Assembly (NCBI RefSeq): GCF_000590925.1
Contig: NZ_CP004372.1
Location: 1,779,001 to 1,843,000, forward strand
Direction of reading: 5' to 3'
Source: Roseibacterium elongatum DSM 19469
GTDB lineage: Bacteria > Pseudomonadota > Alphaproteobacteria > Rhodobacterales > Rhodobacteraceae
DNA: 64,000 bases
The notes beneath the pieces are model-generated. The model was not told the DNA's origin, did no database searches, and was given only the letters and a program-made list of their open reading frames with translations. A program made the position numbers and the translations under genes. This document shows positions 7,734 to 16,391 of this stretch, in pieces. Positions within the stretch are counted from its first letter, which is position 1; each line of letters opens with the position of its first letter.

Positions 7734-8966
7734 ATGGCACTTGGTGATACCCTGAAAACCCTGTCCCTGTCCGAGGCGGAGGCGCTGCCGATCTGGCGGC
7801 GGCCCGTGGCCCTGCTGGCGGTCATGGCCTTTGCCATGCCCATCGCCTTTGCGACCTGGTCGGCGCTTTTGAACAATTTCGTCATCGAAATGGCGGGGTT
7901 CGACGGGTCGGACATCGGGTGGCTGCACACGGTGCGCGAGATCCCGGGCTTCCTGGCCATCGGTGTGATCTTGCTGATCCTCTTCATCCGCGAACAGGTG
8001 CTGGGGCTGATCTCCCTGATGCTGTTGGGCATCGCCACGGCGATGACGGCGCAATTCCCGTCGCTTGGCGGGCTTTTGTTCGTGACCCTGCTCAGTTCGA
8101 TCGGGTTTCACTATTACGAGACGGTGAACCAGTCGCTGCAGCTGCAATGGATCGACAAGAAAAAGGCGCCGCAGACCTTGGGGTGGTTGCTGTCGATCGG
8201 GTCGGGGGCGACACTGGTGGCCTATGCGCTAATCGTGCTGACTTGGCGGGCCTATGACCTCAGCTACGATCTGGTCTACTGGGTCGCGGGCGGCACCACG
8301 GCGGCCATCGCGCTGTTCTGTTTCCTCGCCTACCCGCAATTCGAAAGCCCCAATCCGCAGACCAAGAAGATGGTCCTGCGCAAGCGCTACTGGCTGTATT
8401 ACGCGCTGCAATTCATGTCCGGCGCGCGGCGGCAGATCTTCGTCGTCTTCGCGGGCTTCATGATGGTCGAACGCTACGGGTTCGAGGTGCACCAGATCAC
8501 CGCGCTGTTCATGGGCACGCTCTTGGCCAACATGGTGGCGGCGCCCCTGTTGGGGGCGGTGGTCGCGCGCTTTGGCGAGCGTCTGGCCCTGATCATCGAA
8601 TATGCGGGCTTGGGGATGGTTTTCATCCTCTATGCCGGGCTCTACTGGTTCGACTGGGGGCCGGTCATGGCCGGGGCGCTTTACGTGGTGAACCACCTGT
8701 TTTTCGCGCTGGCACTGGCCATCAAGACTTATTTCCAGAAAATCGCCGCGCCGGGCGATATCGCGCCCACGGCCGCCGTGGCCTTCACCATCAACCATAT
8801 CGCGGCGGTGTTTCTGCCGGCGGGGTTGGGGTATCTCTGGCTGACCTCGCCCGTGTCGGTCTTCGTGCTGGCGGCGGCCATGGCGCTGGTGTCGCTGCTC
8901 TTGTCGCTGTTGGTGCCGCGCCACCCCGAACCGGGCCGCGAGACGTTGCTCGTCGGCCCGCCGTAG
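7734..8966 (+). CDS. MFS transporter
   Basis: A 410-residue integral membrane protein with about 12 hydrophobic segments, starting with VALLAVMAFAMPIAFATW and ending with FVLAAAMALVSLLLSLLVP. The organisation in two six-helix halves around a charged central loop (FESPNPQTKKMVLRKRYW, about residue 205) is that of the major facilitator superfamily. The start MALGDTLKT at 7734 is chosen because upstream in-frame sequence has no hydrophobic or ribosome-site features. The substrate cannot be read from the sequence. It is divergent from the hydrogenase gene and may share its control region. Confidence 0.8.
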   Translation: MALGDTLKTLSLSEAEALPIWRRPVALLAVMAFAMPIAFATWSALLNNFVIEMAGFDGSDIGWLHTVREIPGFLAIGVILLILFIREQVLGLISLMLLGIATAMTAQFPSLGGLLFVTLLSSIGFHYYETVNQSLQLQWIDKKKAPQTLGWLLSIGSGATLVAYALIVLTWRAYDLSYDLVYWVAGGTTAAIALFCFLAYPQFESPNPQTKKMVLRKRYWLYYALQFMSGARRQIFVVFAGFMMVERYGFEVHQITALFMGTLLANMVAAPLLGAVVARFGERLALIIEYAGLGMVFILYAGLYWFDWGPVMAGALYVVNHLFFALALAIKTYFQKIAAPGDIAPTAAVAFTINHIAAVFLPAGLGYLWLTSPVSVFVLAAAMALVSLLLSLLVPRHPEPGRETLLVGPP

Positions 8967-8987
8967 CCCCCGCCCCGGCCGAGTAGA

Positions 8988-9386
8988 TCAGACAGACCGC
9001 CGCTGCCGCTGGCACAGGGGCGCGATCGAGAAATGCGTGATCGCGCCGTTCAGCATCTCGAACGCCAAACGGCTGCTGCACCCGTCCGCCATGGTGCCGG
9101 TGCCTTCGATCCGGCCTTGCCGCACGCCGTTCGACATGGACCACGCGACCGAGGTGAAGCTGACCTCCGAAAAGGCCGCAAGCGGGTCGAAGATGGCGCG
9201 CATAGCGTCCTCGCTCAGGCTGTCGGCGGTGCCGAGGTGGAGTAGCGCGCGTGCCTCGGCGATCTGACCGGAGCCGCCAAGGGCCAGGAATTCGCGCGCC
9301 GTGCGGCTATCGCCCCTTTGATCCGGGAAGCCGAAACTTATTGCCCCGCCGATGACGGCGAAAACGCCCACTGGACTCTTGAGCAT
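8988..9386 (-). CDS. Small unknown protein, possibly NTF2-like
   Basis: A 132-residue protein. I chose the ATG at 9386 because a GGAGGG site lies nine bases upstream; an in-frame ATG at 9413 has none. The N terminus (KSPVGVFAVIGGAISFGF) is hydrophobic and could be a signal or anchor. The body (AREFLALGGSGQIAEARALL, then FDPLAAFSEVSF and GRIEGTGTMADGCSSRLAFE) has the helix-then-strands pattern of NTF2/SnoaL-like folds, with two cysteines that could form a disulfide. That fold call is tentative. It is tail-to-tail with the MFS gene, 21 bases away. Confidence 0.5.
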   Translation of the reverse strand: MLKSPVGVFAVIGGAISFGFPDQRGDSRTAREFLALGGSGQIAEARALLHLGTADSLSEDAMRAIFDPLAAFSEVSFTSVAWSMSNGVRQGRIEGTGTMADGCSSRLAFEMLNGAITHFSIAPLCQRQRRSV

Positions 9387-9617
9387 GGCCTTGTCCCTCC
9401 TGCCGTCCGTCATTCCATACTAGCCCGAACGGAGGGCGCGCGGGCAGGCCGGGTTTTCCGACCCTCCGGGGTTCCCGACAGACGCGCCCGGCACGACACG
9501 GCCCGGGGCCGCGATCCTCGGCAGCGCGGCGCATGGTTGCCCGAGGGCACCGCGTGGCTGGCCTAACGGGGCGGCGCAGGCTATGCGGTGGGTGACATAC
9601 GCAGGAAAGGCCCCGCC

Positions 9618-10484
9618 ATGCCCACTTTCACGGCGCTCACCACTCTTCCCGGAAAGGACAAGGCCGAGGCGCTTGGCCTCGCGCTCGAAGATATCATGCC
9701 CGAGCCGACCGGCGTCGGGGTCTTCGAACTGGAGGACGGCTCGGGCCTGTGGGAGGTCGGGGCGTATTTCACCGAAAGCCCCGATGAGGTTGCCCTTGCG
9801 CTGCTGGCCGCGGCCCATGGCGCGCAGCCCTTTGCCGTCTCTGAACTGCCCGAAACCGATTGGGTCGCCCATGTACGCCGCGAGTTGCACCCGGTCGCGG
9901 CGGGGCGGTTCTATCTGCACGGATCTCATGACGCCGACACGGTCCCGGCCACGGCCACACCGCTGTTGATCGAGGCGGCGATGGCCTTTGGCACGGGGCA
10001 TCACGGCACGACAAAGGGCTGCCTCGAGGCATATGACGCGCTGCTTTCGCAGGGGGTCGTGCCCGAAAATGCCGTCGATATCGGCTGCGGCACGGCTGTG
10101 CTGGCCATTGCGGCGGCCAAGACCTCTCCGAACCCTGTCCTCGCCTCCGATATCGACCCTGTTTCCGTCGAGGTCGCATTGGCCAATGCAGCGGCCAACG
10201 GGGTCGCGGGGCGCGTCCGCTGTGTCGAGGCCGCCGGCTTCGATCACCCCGACCTCGCGGCGAAAGCGCCCTTCGATCTGGTCTTTGCCAATATCCTAAA
10301 GGGTCCGCTGATCGACCTTGCCCCCGCCATGGCGGCCCATGTCGCGCCTGGCGGGCATGTGATCCTGTCGGGCATTCTGAACGAGCAGGCCGACGAGGTG
10401 ATCGCCGCCTACGCCGCGCAAAACATGCGCGTGCTGACCCGGTCGGAAATCGGCGAATGGACGACATTAACCCTGATTGCTTAA
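9618..10484 (+). CDS. prmA: Ribosomal protein L11 methyltransferase
   Basis: A 288-residue AdoMet-dependent enzyme that trimethylates amino groups of ribosomal protein L11. The C-terminal Rossmann domain has AFGTGHHGTTKGCLE, the AdoMet loop VDIGCGTAVLAIAAAK, the acidic strand ASDIDPVSVEVA and the catalytic-region motif FANILKGPLIDLAP. The AdoMet loop reads GCGTAV where most PrmA proteins have GCGTGV/I. The start at 9618 follows AGGAAAGG; an upstream in-frame ATG at 9588 lacks a site. The enzyme is cytoplasmic and normally single-copy. Confidence 0.93.
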   Translation: MPTFTALTTLPGKDKAEALGLALEDIMPEPTGVGVFELEDGSGLWEVGAYFTESPDEVALALLAAAHGAQPFAVSELPETDWVAHVRRELHPVAAGRFYLHGSHDADTVPATATPLLIEAAMAFGTGHHGTTKGCLEAYDALLSQGVVPENAVDIGCGTAVLAIAAAKTSPNPVLASDIDPVSVEVALANAAANGVAGRVRCVEAAGFDHPDLAAKAPFDLVFANILKGPLIDLAPAMAAHVAPGGHVILSGILNEQADEVIAAYAAQNMRVLTRSEIGEWTTLTLIA

Positions 10485-10560
10485 ATTTTGTCGCAATTCA
10501 GCCGCAATTGTGGTACCTACAGCGTCGGTGGGGGTGACTTGGAATTGTCAGGTTGCCCTA

Positions 10561-10971
10561 ATGGCTTATAAAGAAACGACTTTTGCAGACCGTGTCGCGC
10601 GCATCGAGCGTGCCCGCTCGAAAGGATTATTTCGTCGCCGTCGCGCCCGCAGGATGCCGCGGGGCGTGGTAATGCATCCCGATGGTGTGATCACCTACAA
10701 CAGACCTCGGGAACGACGCTTCAGCTTCGCTTTTCCCTTGCGCGGTCTGATGCTCGCCTTTGCGCTGATCGTCGCCGTAAAGGCCTTTCTGATGTCGGCA
10801 ATTGGCATGGAGGCATATGGCGCGGCCGTGGCCCAGCTGCTGGCTGGGTCCGATTTGGAGCGCGTCGCCGGCCTGATCTTGGCGCCTGATGCTGTCTCGC
10901 TTTGGGTGGTGGATGGGTACGAGGCGGTGTCGCGTCTTGTGACTGACGCTCTGGCGCGATCGGCCGCCTAA
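10561..10971 (+). CDS. Conserved small membrane protein, unknown function
   Basis: A 136-residue protein beginning MAYKETTFADRVARIERARSKG. A strongly basic stretch (GLFRRRRARRMPRGVV, residues about 22-37) precedes one clear transmembrane segment (LMLAFALIVAVKAFLM, about 62-78). The C-terminal part (about 80-136) is helical and mildly acidic and would lie across the membrane. I do not recognise a domain. It is probably transcribed alone: the promoter-like region 10485-10560 is AT-rich and a hairpin follows at 11001. Confidence 0.6.
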   Translation: MAYKETTFADRVARIERARSKGLFRRRRARRMPRGVVMHPDGVITYNRPRERRFSFAFPLRGLMLAFALIVAVKAFLMSAIGMEAYGAAVAQLLAGSDLERVAGLILAPDAVSLWVVDGYEAVSRLVTDALARSAA

Positions 10972-11000
10972 GCGATACCGGCCGACATCCGGCAACAAGA

Positions 11001-11034
11001 AAGGCGCGCTGGCCTGGCCCGCGCGCCTTGTCTG
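11001..11034 (+). terminator. Intrinsic terminator-like hairpin
   Basis: AAGGCGCGC (11001-11009) pairs with GCGCGCCTT (11021-11029) around 11 bases and is followed by GTCTGT. It lies between the convergent ends of the small membrane protein and the DUF1127 gene and could serve both strands. Confidence 0.65.
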
Positions 11035-11080
11035 TCGATGGATCGGTGGCGGGCAGTTCACGCCTGCCGCGCGTTCTGCG

Positions 11081-11281
11081 TCAGCGGTGCCGGCCCTCGG
11101 CGATCATGTCGATGTCGCCCCGCACGAGGCCCAGATCGTCCAGCTCGCGGTCGGTCAGTTGCGACAGCGCCTTGCGCGTCACGCGTGCATCATTCCATGC
11201 GGCGATGCGGCCGACCATCCCGGCAAGGACGGTCGTGGCGCTGATCCCTGCGCCGAGGGGGCGGTTGGTGATGATGGCCAT
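11081..11281 (-). CDS. DUF1127 domain protein
   Basis: A 66-residue basic protein. The C-terminal half holds the DUF1127 pattern LSQLTDRELDDLGLVRGDI. The start at 11281 (MAIITNRPLG) has GGATGAG upstream; an ATG at 11290 would sit directly on the ribosome site. DUF1127 proteins of this size are common in Rhodobacterales, and one in Rhodobacter sphaeroides (CcaF1) has been described as an RNA-binding protein that affects small-RNA maturation. Whether this paralogue does the same is unknown. It is a monocistronic gene with a long upstream gap. Confidence 0.85.
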   Translation of the reverse strand: MAIITNRPLGAGISATTVLAGMVGRIAAWNDARVTRKALSQLTDRELDDLGLVRGDIDMIAEGRHR

Positions 11282-11641
11282 TGGTCTCATCCTTTCCGGT
11301 CGAAGTCACGGTTTGGGGCACCTAGACGATGCCCGTGCGAATACTCCGCAACTAGCTGCCGAAAACCCCGCTCACAAGTCGTGATTTTTGCATGGGTTCC
11401 ATGCGCGGTCTGCATGTCTCGAATTCCGCCTAAGCCAATGGATTAAATGGCAAAAATTCGCCTAGACTCGTGTCGTTTTTCAACCTTCGAATGACGATTT
11501 TCGACCGCCGGAAACGCCGCGTGTCGCAACCGGATCGCGGGGTGTCGAAAACGCGCATCGCTTGGCAAATGTTCGCCTTTCGTGCTAATGATGCGGAAAG
11601 GTCGCGGAAAAGGCGACGCAGCAGGGGCAGGCGGGCGGCAG
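11282..11641. other. 360-bp intergenic region with palindrome and SOS-like box
   Basis: No gene seen. It carries promoters for the divergent DUF1127 gene and ruvC and is AT-richer than the flanks. GCATGG-GTT-CCATGC at 11390-11404 is a perfect inverted repeat about 110 bp upstream of the DUF1127 gene. An SOS-like box lies at 11571-11585 (listed separately). Confidence 0.6.
11571..11585 (+). promoter_or_regulatory. Candidate LexA (SOS) box upstream of ruvC
   Basis: GTTC-GCCTTTC-GTGC matches the alphaproteobacterial LexA box GTTC-N7-GTTC with one mismatch. It lies 57 bp before the ruvC start, a position suited to repression. DNA-damage control of ruv genes is common in bacteria. Confidence 0.4.
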
Positions 11642-12154
11642 ATGCGCATCATCGGGATCGATCCGGGGCTGGCATGCCTCGGTTGGGGCGTCATCGACGC
11701 CGATCAGGGGCGAATCAGGCATGTTGCGAATGGGCAATGCCGCTCGTCCGGACCGGATCTGGCGCAACGGCTGCTGTCGCTGCACCAGCAGCTCAGCGAT
11801 GTGTTCGCCACACACCGGCCTGCCGCCGCCGCGGTCGAGCAGACCTTCATGAACCGCGACGGCGTGGCGACGCTGAAACTGGGGCAGGCGCGCGGCATCG
11901 CGATGCTGGTGCCGGCGCAGGCCGGGCTGTCGGTGGCGGAATATGCCCCGAACGCGGTGAAGAAGGCCGTGGTCGGCGTGGGGCATGCCGACAAACGCCA
12001 GATCCAGCACATGGTGCGTCTGCAGATGCCCGGTGTGGCCCTGGCCGGTCCCGATGCGGCGGATGCGCTGGCGATTGCGATGTGCCATTCCTTTCACGCA
12101 CAGTCGGCCGGGCGTTTGTCGGCGGCGTTGGCCGCGGCGGAGGGGCGTCGATGA
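11642..12154 (+). CDS. ruvC: Crossover junction endodeoxyribonuclease RuvC
   Basis: A 170-residue Mg-dependent nuclease that cuts Holliday junctions symmetrically. The four catalytic acidic residues are visible: D7 in [11 protein letters not shown]66 in AAVEQTF, and D138 and D141 in [11 protein letters not shown]. The N-terminal IGIDPGL strand is the RNase H-like core. The start at 11642 gives the canonical N terminus; upstream in-frame ATGs add a Gly/Arg-rich stretch with no homology. Its stop overlaps the ruvA start by four bases (ATGA), so the genes are translationally coupled. Confidence 0.97.
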   Translation: MRIIGIDPGLACLGWGVIDADQGRIRHVANGQCRSSGPDLAQRLLSLHQQLSDVFATHRPAAAAVEQTFMNRDGVATLKLGQARGIAMLVPAQAGLSVAEYAPNAVKKAVVGVGHADKRQIQHMVRLQMPGVALAGPDAADALAIAMCHSFHAQSAGRLSAALAAAEGRR

Positions 12155-12825
12155 TCGGCAAACTGGCAGGGCGGCTTGACTACAAGGCGGGTGATCACGT
12201 GCTGATCGATGTCGGCGGTGTCGGCTATGTGGTGCATTGTTCGGACCGCACCTTGGCCGCATTGCCGGGGCCGGGCGAGGCGGTGGCGCTTTATACCGAG
12301 TTGCTGGTGCGCGAGGATCTGTTGCAGCTGTTCGGCTTCGTCACCCCGTATGAGCGCGAATGGCACCGCCTGCTGGTTTCGGTTCAGGGGGTGGGCGCCA
12401 AGGCGTCGATGGCCATTCTGGGCACGTTGGGGGCCGACGGGGTCGCGCGGGCCATCACCCTCGGCGATGCGGCGGCGGTCAAGGCCGCGCCGGGCGTCGG
12501 CCCGAAACTGGCGCAACGGGTGGTCAACGAGTTGAAGGACAAGGCGCCGGCCACGATGGCGATGGGCGGCAGCATGGGCGCGGCCATGGGCGATGCCCCA
12601 GCGCAGGTGATCGCGCCCGATCCCGTGGCCACCCCATCCCCACCGGCGCAGGCCCCCTCCAGCAGTGCCCAGGCCGATGCGCTGTCGGCGCTGCAGAACC
12701 TTGGCTATGCGCCATCCGATGCGGCCCGCGCCGTGGCCGAGGCCGCGGGCCATGACGGGGCGGCCGAGACCTCGGCCCTGATCCGCGCGGCCCTGCGCCT
12801 GCTGGCGCCGCGAGACCAGGCGTGA
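12151..12825 (+). CDS. ruvA: Holliday junction branch migration protein RuvA
   Basis: A 224-residue protein whose tetramer binds four-way junctions and recruits RuvB. Domain I is the OB fold ([31 protein letters not shown]). Domain II holds the helix-hairpin-helix motifs [13 protein letters not shown] and [17 protein letters not shown]. After an Ala/Pro-rich linker (about 140-170), domain III ([19 protein letters not shown]) is the RuvB-contacting part. The linker is rather long. The gene overlaps ruvC and precedes ruvB by 40 bases. Confidence 0.97.
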   Translation: MIGKLAGRLDYKAGDHVLIDVGGVGYVVHCSDRTLAALPGPGEAVALYTELLVREDLLQLFGFVTPYEREWHRLLVSVQGVGAKASMAILGTLGADGVARAITLGDAAAVKAAPGVGPKLAQRVVNELKDKAPATMAMGGSMGAAMGDAPAQVIAPDPVATPSPPAQAPSSSAQADALSALQNLGYAPSDAARAVAEAAGHDGAAETSALIRAALRLLAPRDQA

Positions 12826-12865
12826 TGCTGGCCACACACCCCCACTTGCGGCATAACCCCCACCC

Positions 12866-13889
12866 ATGACCGAGCCTGATCCCACCCTGCGTCCTGGCCC
12901 TCTGCCCGAGGATGCCGACCGCGCCCTGCGCCCGCAGACGCTGAACGACTTCATCGGTCAGGAAGAGGCGCGCGCGAACCTGCGCGTCTTCATCGAAAGC
13001 GCGCGGCGGCGGGGCGAGGCGATGGACCATGTCCTGTTCCACGGCCCGCCGGGGCTGGGCAAGACGACGCTGGCGCAGATCATGGCGCGCGAGTTGGGCG
13101 TGAATTTCCGCATGACATCGGGGCCGGTGCTGGCCAAGGCGGGGGATCTGGCGGCGATCCTGACCAATCTCGAGGCACGCGACGTGCTGTTCATCGACGA
13201 GATCCACCGCCTGAACCCGGCGGTCGAAGAGGTGCTGTATCCTGCGCTGGAAGATTTCGAACTCGACCTCGTGATCGGTGAGGGGCCGGCGGCGCGCACC
13301 GTGCGGATCGAATTGCAGCCCTTCACGCTGGTGGGGGCGACGACAAGGCTGGGGCTGCTGACCACGCCGCTGCGCGACCGGTTCGGCATCCCGACGCGGC
13401 TGAATTTCTACACCCATGCCGAGCTGGATCACATCGTGGCGCGTGGCGCGCGGCTCGCCGGGCTGGAGTCCGAGCCGGCCGGCACCGCCGAGATCGCGCG
13501 CCGGGCCCGCGGCACCCCGCGCATCGCCGGGCGCCTGCTGCGCCGCGTGATCGATTTTTGCGCTGGTCGAGGGCGATGGGCGGCTGACGCGCGCCATCGC
13601 CGACCGCGCCTTGACGCGGCTGGGTGTCGATACGCTGGGTCTGGACGGGGCGGATCGTCGATATCTTGGCCTGATTGCGGAAAACTACGGCGGCGGGCCG
13701 GTGGGGATCGAAACGGTTGCCGCCGCCCTGGCCGAGCCGCGCGACGCGCTGGAAGAGGTGATCGAACCCTTCCTGTTGCAACAGGGCCTGATTGCCCGCA
13801 CGCCGCGCGGCCGGATGCTGGCGCACAAAGGGTGGACGCATCTGGGTCTCGCCCCGCCCAAGCCGCCGGGTCAGGGCGATCTGTTCTGA
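12866..13889 (+). pseudogene. ruvB: RuvB branch-migration ATPase, frameshifted (probable sequence error)
   Basis: The motor of Holliday junction branch migration. The first frame has Walker [10 protein letters not shown], Walker [10 protein letters not shown], sensor 1 LVGATTR and the arginine-finger region LRDRFGI. After RRVIDF the frame breaks at five T (13555-13559); deleting one T gives [21 protein letters not shown] and the normal winged-helix C terminus ending GQGDLF. The repaired protein is 340 residues, the usual RuvB length, with every motif intact. Loss of RuvB beside intact RuvA and RuvC would be unusual, so an extra base call is the simplest explanation. Confidence 0.9.
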
Positions 13890-13895
13890 GCGGTG

Positions 13896-13960
13896 CAGGA
13901 TTTCTCGAGAAATCCTGTCCGGAAAACTCGAGTTTTCCGCGTTTTCGCAAGCGAAAACGC
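13896..13960. repeat. Three adjoining perfect palindromes
   Basis: Directly after ruvB lie: a 22-bp palindrome (13896-13917) with arms CAGGATTTCTC; the 20-bp palindrome at 13920-13939 with arms CGGAAAACTC; and GCGTTTTCGC-AA-GCGAAAACGC (13939-13960). The first two share the centre CTCGAG. A related pair occurs at 31348-31402. They may act as terminators, repeats of a family, or protein sites. Confidence 0.8.
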
Positions 13961-14007
13961 TGGCTCCTCTTGACCCTTTAAGCCTGACGCGATTGACCCT
14001 GTTGCCC

Positions 14008-14661
14008 ATGACCGATGCAACACTCGACCCGCTGTCGCCCCCCGAGATCGAGGCGCTGTTCACCCGCGCCGATGGCCAGTATTTGTTCGCCCGCTGGGGG
14101 CGGCCCATCGTGCCCGTCGTCTTCGGCGTCGAGGATCAGACCGTCTCGATTCTGAAAGGCGCGATCGAGGCCGTCGTCGCCTTGGCCGGGCACAAGATGG
14201 CCGAGACCGACCCGGAATTGGGCGCGAACCTGATGGTCTTTTTCATCCGCGACTGGTCGGAACTGGTCGAAACACCCAACCTCGACCGCTTGTTGCCCGA
14301 TCTGCCCGGTATCGTGGCGCGCCTGCAAGACGCGGACGCGAACCAGTACCGATCGTTTCGGTTCGATGAAGCCGGGGGCATCAAGGCCGCGTTCGTTTTC
14401 ATCTGCATGGATGAGGCCATGTCGGCGGTCCCGGCCGAAACCATCGCCCTCAGCCAGGTGGTGCAAACGATCCTGCTGTGGTCCGACACGGCGTTTCTCG
14501 GGACGTCGCCACTGGCCGTGGTGCAAAAGGACGGCCCCGCCGTCCTGAAACCGCAGATCGCCGATGTGATCCGCGCGGCCTATGATCCGGTCATGCCGGT
14601 GGCTGCGACCGATCCGCCCCACGCCTTGCGACTGGCCGCAAGACTGCCGCGCCCCTCTTGA
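14008..14661 (+). CDS. Conserved protein of unknown function
   Basis: A 217-residue acidic protein starting MTDATLDPLSPPEIEALF. No signal peptide and no membrane segment are seen. There are alternating helical and strand stretches (RPIVPVVFGVED, ANLMVFFIRDWSELVE, AAFVFICMDEAMS), and a hydrophobic helix ETIALSQVVQTILLW. I do not recognise a catalytic motif. It lies between ruvB and ybgC, 31 bases before the latter, and may be co-transcribed with the Tol-Pal genes. The open frame extends upstream to 13792, but that part overlaps ruvB and the palindromes. Confidence 0.6.
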   Translation: MTDATLDPLSPPEIEALFTRADGQYLFARWGRPIVPVVFGVEDQTVSILKGAIEAVVALAGHKMAETDPELGANLMVFFIRDWSELVETPNLDRLLPDLPGIVARLQDADANQYRSFRFDEAGGIKAAFVFICMDEAMSAVPAETIALSQVVQTILLWSDTAFLGTSPLAVVQKDGPAVLKPQIADVIRAAYDPVMPVAATDPPHALRLAARLPRPS

Positions 14662-14692
14662 ACGGGGCCGGGATCGGGGGCATGTCGAGCTC

Positions 14693-15103
14693 ATGATCCA
14701 TCGCCACCCGATCCGCGTGTATTACGAAGACACCGACCTTGCCGGGATCGTCTATTACGCCAACTACCTGAAATTCCTTGAACGCGGCCGGTCCGAGATG
14801 GTGCGCGCGGCCGGGATCAGCCAGGTCGAGATGAAGGCGCAGGGGTTGGTCTTTGCCGTCCGACGGGTCGAGGCCGACTATCTGCGGCCGGCGCATTTCG
14901 AGGATCTGTTGAGCGTCGAGACGCGCATGGGGCCGCTCAAGGGGGCCAGTTTTGACATGCCGCAGCGTGTGTTGCGCGGCGACGAGGTGCTGCTGGAGGC
15001 CGTCACCAAGGTCGTGGTGCTGAACGCGGCGGGGCGGGCGACGCGCCTTCCGGCGGATATTCGCGCAAAACTCATCGCGATTGCGGCGGATGACGGCGAA
15101 TAA
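14693..15103 (+). CDS. ybgC: Tol-Pal-associated acyl-CoA thioesterase YbgC
   Basis: A 136-residue hot-dog fold thioesterase that is regularly found at the head of tol-pal operons. The signature YYEDTDLAGIVYYANYLKF includes the catalytic Asp (D15), followed by LERGRSEMVRAAG. The protein acts on acyl-CoA or acyl-ACP in the cytoplasm and is linked to phospholipid metabolism at the envelope. The start ATG at 14693 gives the standard N terminus MIHRHPIRV. It is 112 bp before tolQ, a gap that may hold a second promoter. Confidence 0.93.
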   Translation: MIHRHPIRVYYEDTDLAGIVYYANYLKFLERGRSEMVRAAGISQVEMKAQGLVFAVRRVEADYLRPAHFEDLLSVETRMGPLKGASFDMPQRVLRGDEVLLEAVTKVVVLNAAGRATRLPADIRAKLIAIAADDGE

Positions 15104-15215
15104 AGCAGAAGTGTTCGCCAAGCCCCTTACAAACTGGTAAACTGTTGCCCTAATGAGGCGCTGAAAACAGCGTCCGAGACCGTTTGGGGCCGGGCAGAGG
15201 AAGATTTAAGCCATC

Positions 15216-15908
15216 ATGGAAACAGAAACGCTCGCGTTGGCGCAGGAGGCGGATTTCACGCTGATCGCGCTGTTTTTCCGCGCGTCCTTTATCGTGCAGC
15301 TTGTGATGATCGCCTTGATCGCGGCGTCGGTCTGGCTGTGGGCGATCACCTTCTCGAAGATCGCGATGTATCGCCGGGCGCGGGCCAATGCGGCGGCCTT
15401 CGACGCCGCGTTCTGGTCGGGCGAACCGCTGGACGAGCTTTACGACCAGGTGGCCGATGCGCCGGCCAGCGCGTCCGAACGCGTCTTCGTGGCCGGCATG
15501 ACCGAATGGCGGCGATCCCTGCGCGATGACGGGGCGTTGATCCCGGGCGTGCAGCAGCGCGTGGACCGGTCGATGGATGTCGCCATCTCGCGCGAAGCGG
15601 AGCGGCTGACCAGCGGCCTGACCTTTCTGGCGACCACCGGCGCAACGGCCCCCTTCGTGGGCCTGTTCGGCACGGTCTGGGGCATCATGCGGTCGTTTCA
15701 GGAAATCGCGATTTCCGGCAACACATCCCTCGCGGTCGTGGCGCCCGGTATCGCCGAGGCCTTGCTGGCCACGGGGCTTGGGCTGCTGGCCGCGATCCCG
15801 GCCGTGATCCTCTACAACAAGCTGTCGAATGACGCCGAAGCGCTTGTGGCGACCTACGAGGGCTTCGCCGACGAGTTTTCGACCCTTCTGTCGCGGCAGC
15901 TCGACTGA
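15216..15908 (+). CDS. tolQ: Tol-Pal system proton channel subunit TolQ
   Basis: A 230-residue inner-membrane protein of the ExbB/TolQ/MotA family that uses the proton motive force with TolR to energise TolA. Three transmembrane segments are visible: VQLVMIALIAASVWLWAI (about 27-45), FLATTGATAPFVGLFGTVWG (about 138-158) and VAPGIAEALLATGLGLLAAI (about 175-200), with a large cytoplasmic loop between the first two. The stop overlaps the tolR start by one base, so the two are coupled. Confidence 0.96.
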   Translation: METETLALAQEADFTLIALFFRASFIVQLVMIALIAASVWLWAITFSKIAMYRRARANAAAFDAAFWSGEPLDELYDQVADAPASASERVFVAGMTEWRRSLRDDGALIPGVQQRVDRSMDVAISREAERLTSGLTFLATTGATAPFVGLFGTVWGIMRSFQEIAISGNTSLAVVAPGIAEALLATGLGLLAAIPAVILYNKLSNDAEALVATYEGFADEFSTLLSRQLD

Positions 15909-16384
15909 TGGGGGCGTCTGTCGGACATAATGCAGGGCCGCGCCGTCGGCGGGGGCGGGCGCGGCGCGTGGCCAGCCGCCCCATGTCCGAGATCAACGTC
16001 ACCCCCTTCGTGGACGTGATGCTGGTGCTGTTGATCGTCTTCATGGTCTCGGCGCCGCTGATGACCGTGGGCGTGCCCATCGACCTGCCCGACACCTCGG
16101 CCGAGGCGCTGCCGTCAGAGGATGAAGAACCCCTGACCGTGACGCTGGCCCCCGATGGCACCGTGCTGATACAGACCACCGAGGTGGCGCAGTCGGAACT
16201 GGTGGCACGCCTGCAGGCCATCGCGTCGGAACGCGACAGCCCGCGCGTTTTCCTGCGGGCCGACGGGTCGATCCCCTATGAGCGCGTGATGACGATCATG
16301 GGCGCGCTGAACGCCGGCGGGTTCCGCGAGATCGGGCTGGTGACGGATTCCGGCGGGCCGCGCCTCGACGGGTCCGGGGAGTGA
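15908..16384 (+). CDS. tolR: Tol-Pal system protein TolR
   Basis: A 158-residue single-pass inner-membrane protein of the ExbD/TolR family. The signature SEINVTPFVDVMLVLLIVFM carries the membrane Asp that takes part in proton flow. The periplasmic domain follows, with LPDTSAEALP and FLRADGSIPYERVMTIMGAL. The N terminus has a basic cytoplasmic stretch (RRRRGRARRVASR). It overlaps tolQ by one base and precedes tolA by seven bases. Confidence 0.96.
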   Translation: MGASVGHNAGPRRRRGRARRVASRPMSEINVTPFVDVMLVLLIVFMVSAPLMTVGVPIDLPDTSAEALPSEDEEPLTVTLAPDGTVLIQTTEVAQSELVARLQAIASERDSPRVFLRADGSIPYERVMTIMGALNAGGFREIGLVTDSGGPRLDGSGE

Positions 16385-16391
16385 CGGGGCC

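Noticed and set aside
13555..13889. True loss of ruvB
   Set aside because: Both halves are fully conserved and a single T in a T5 run is enough to repair the gene; several other genes in the window show the same kind of break.
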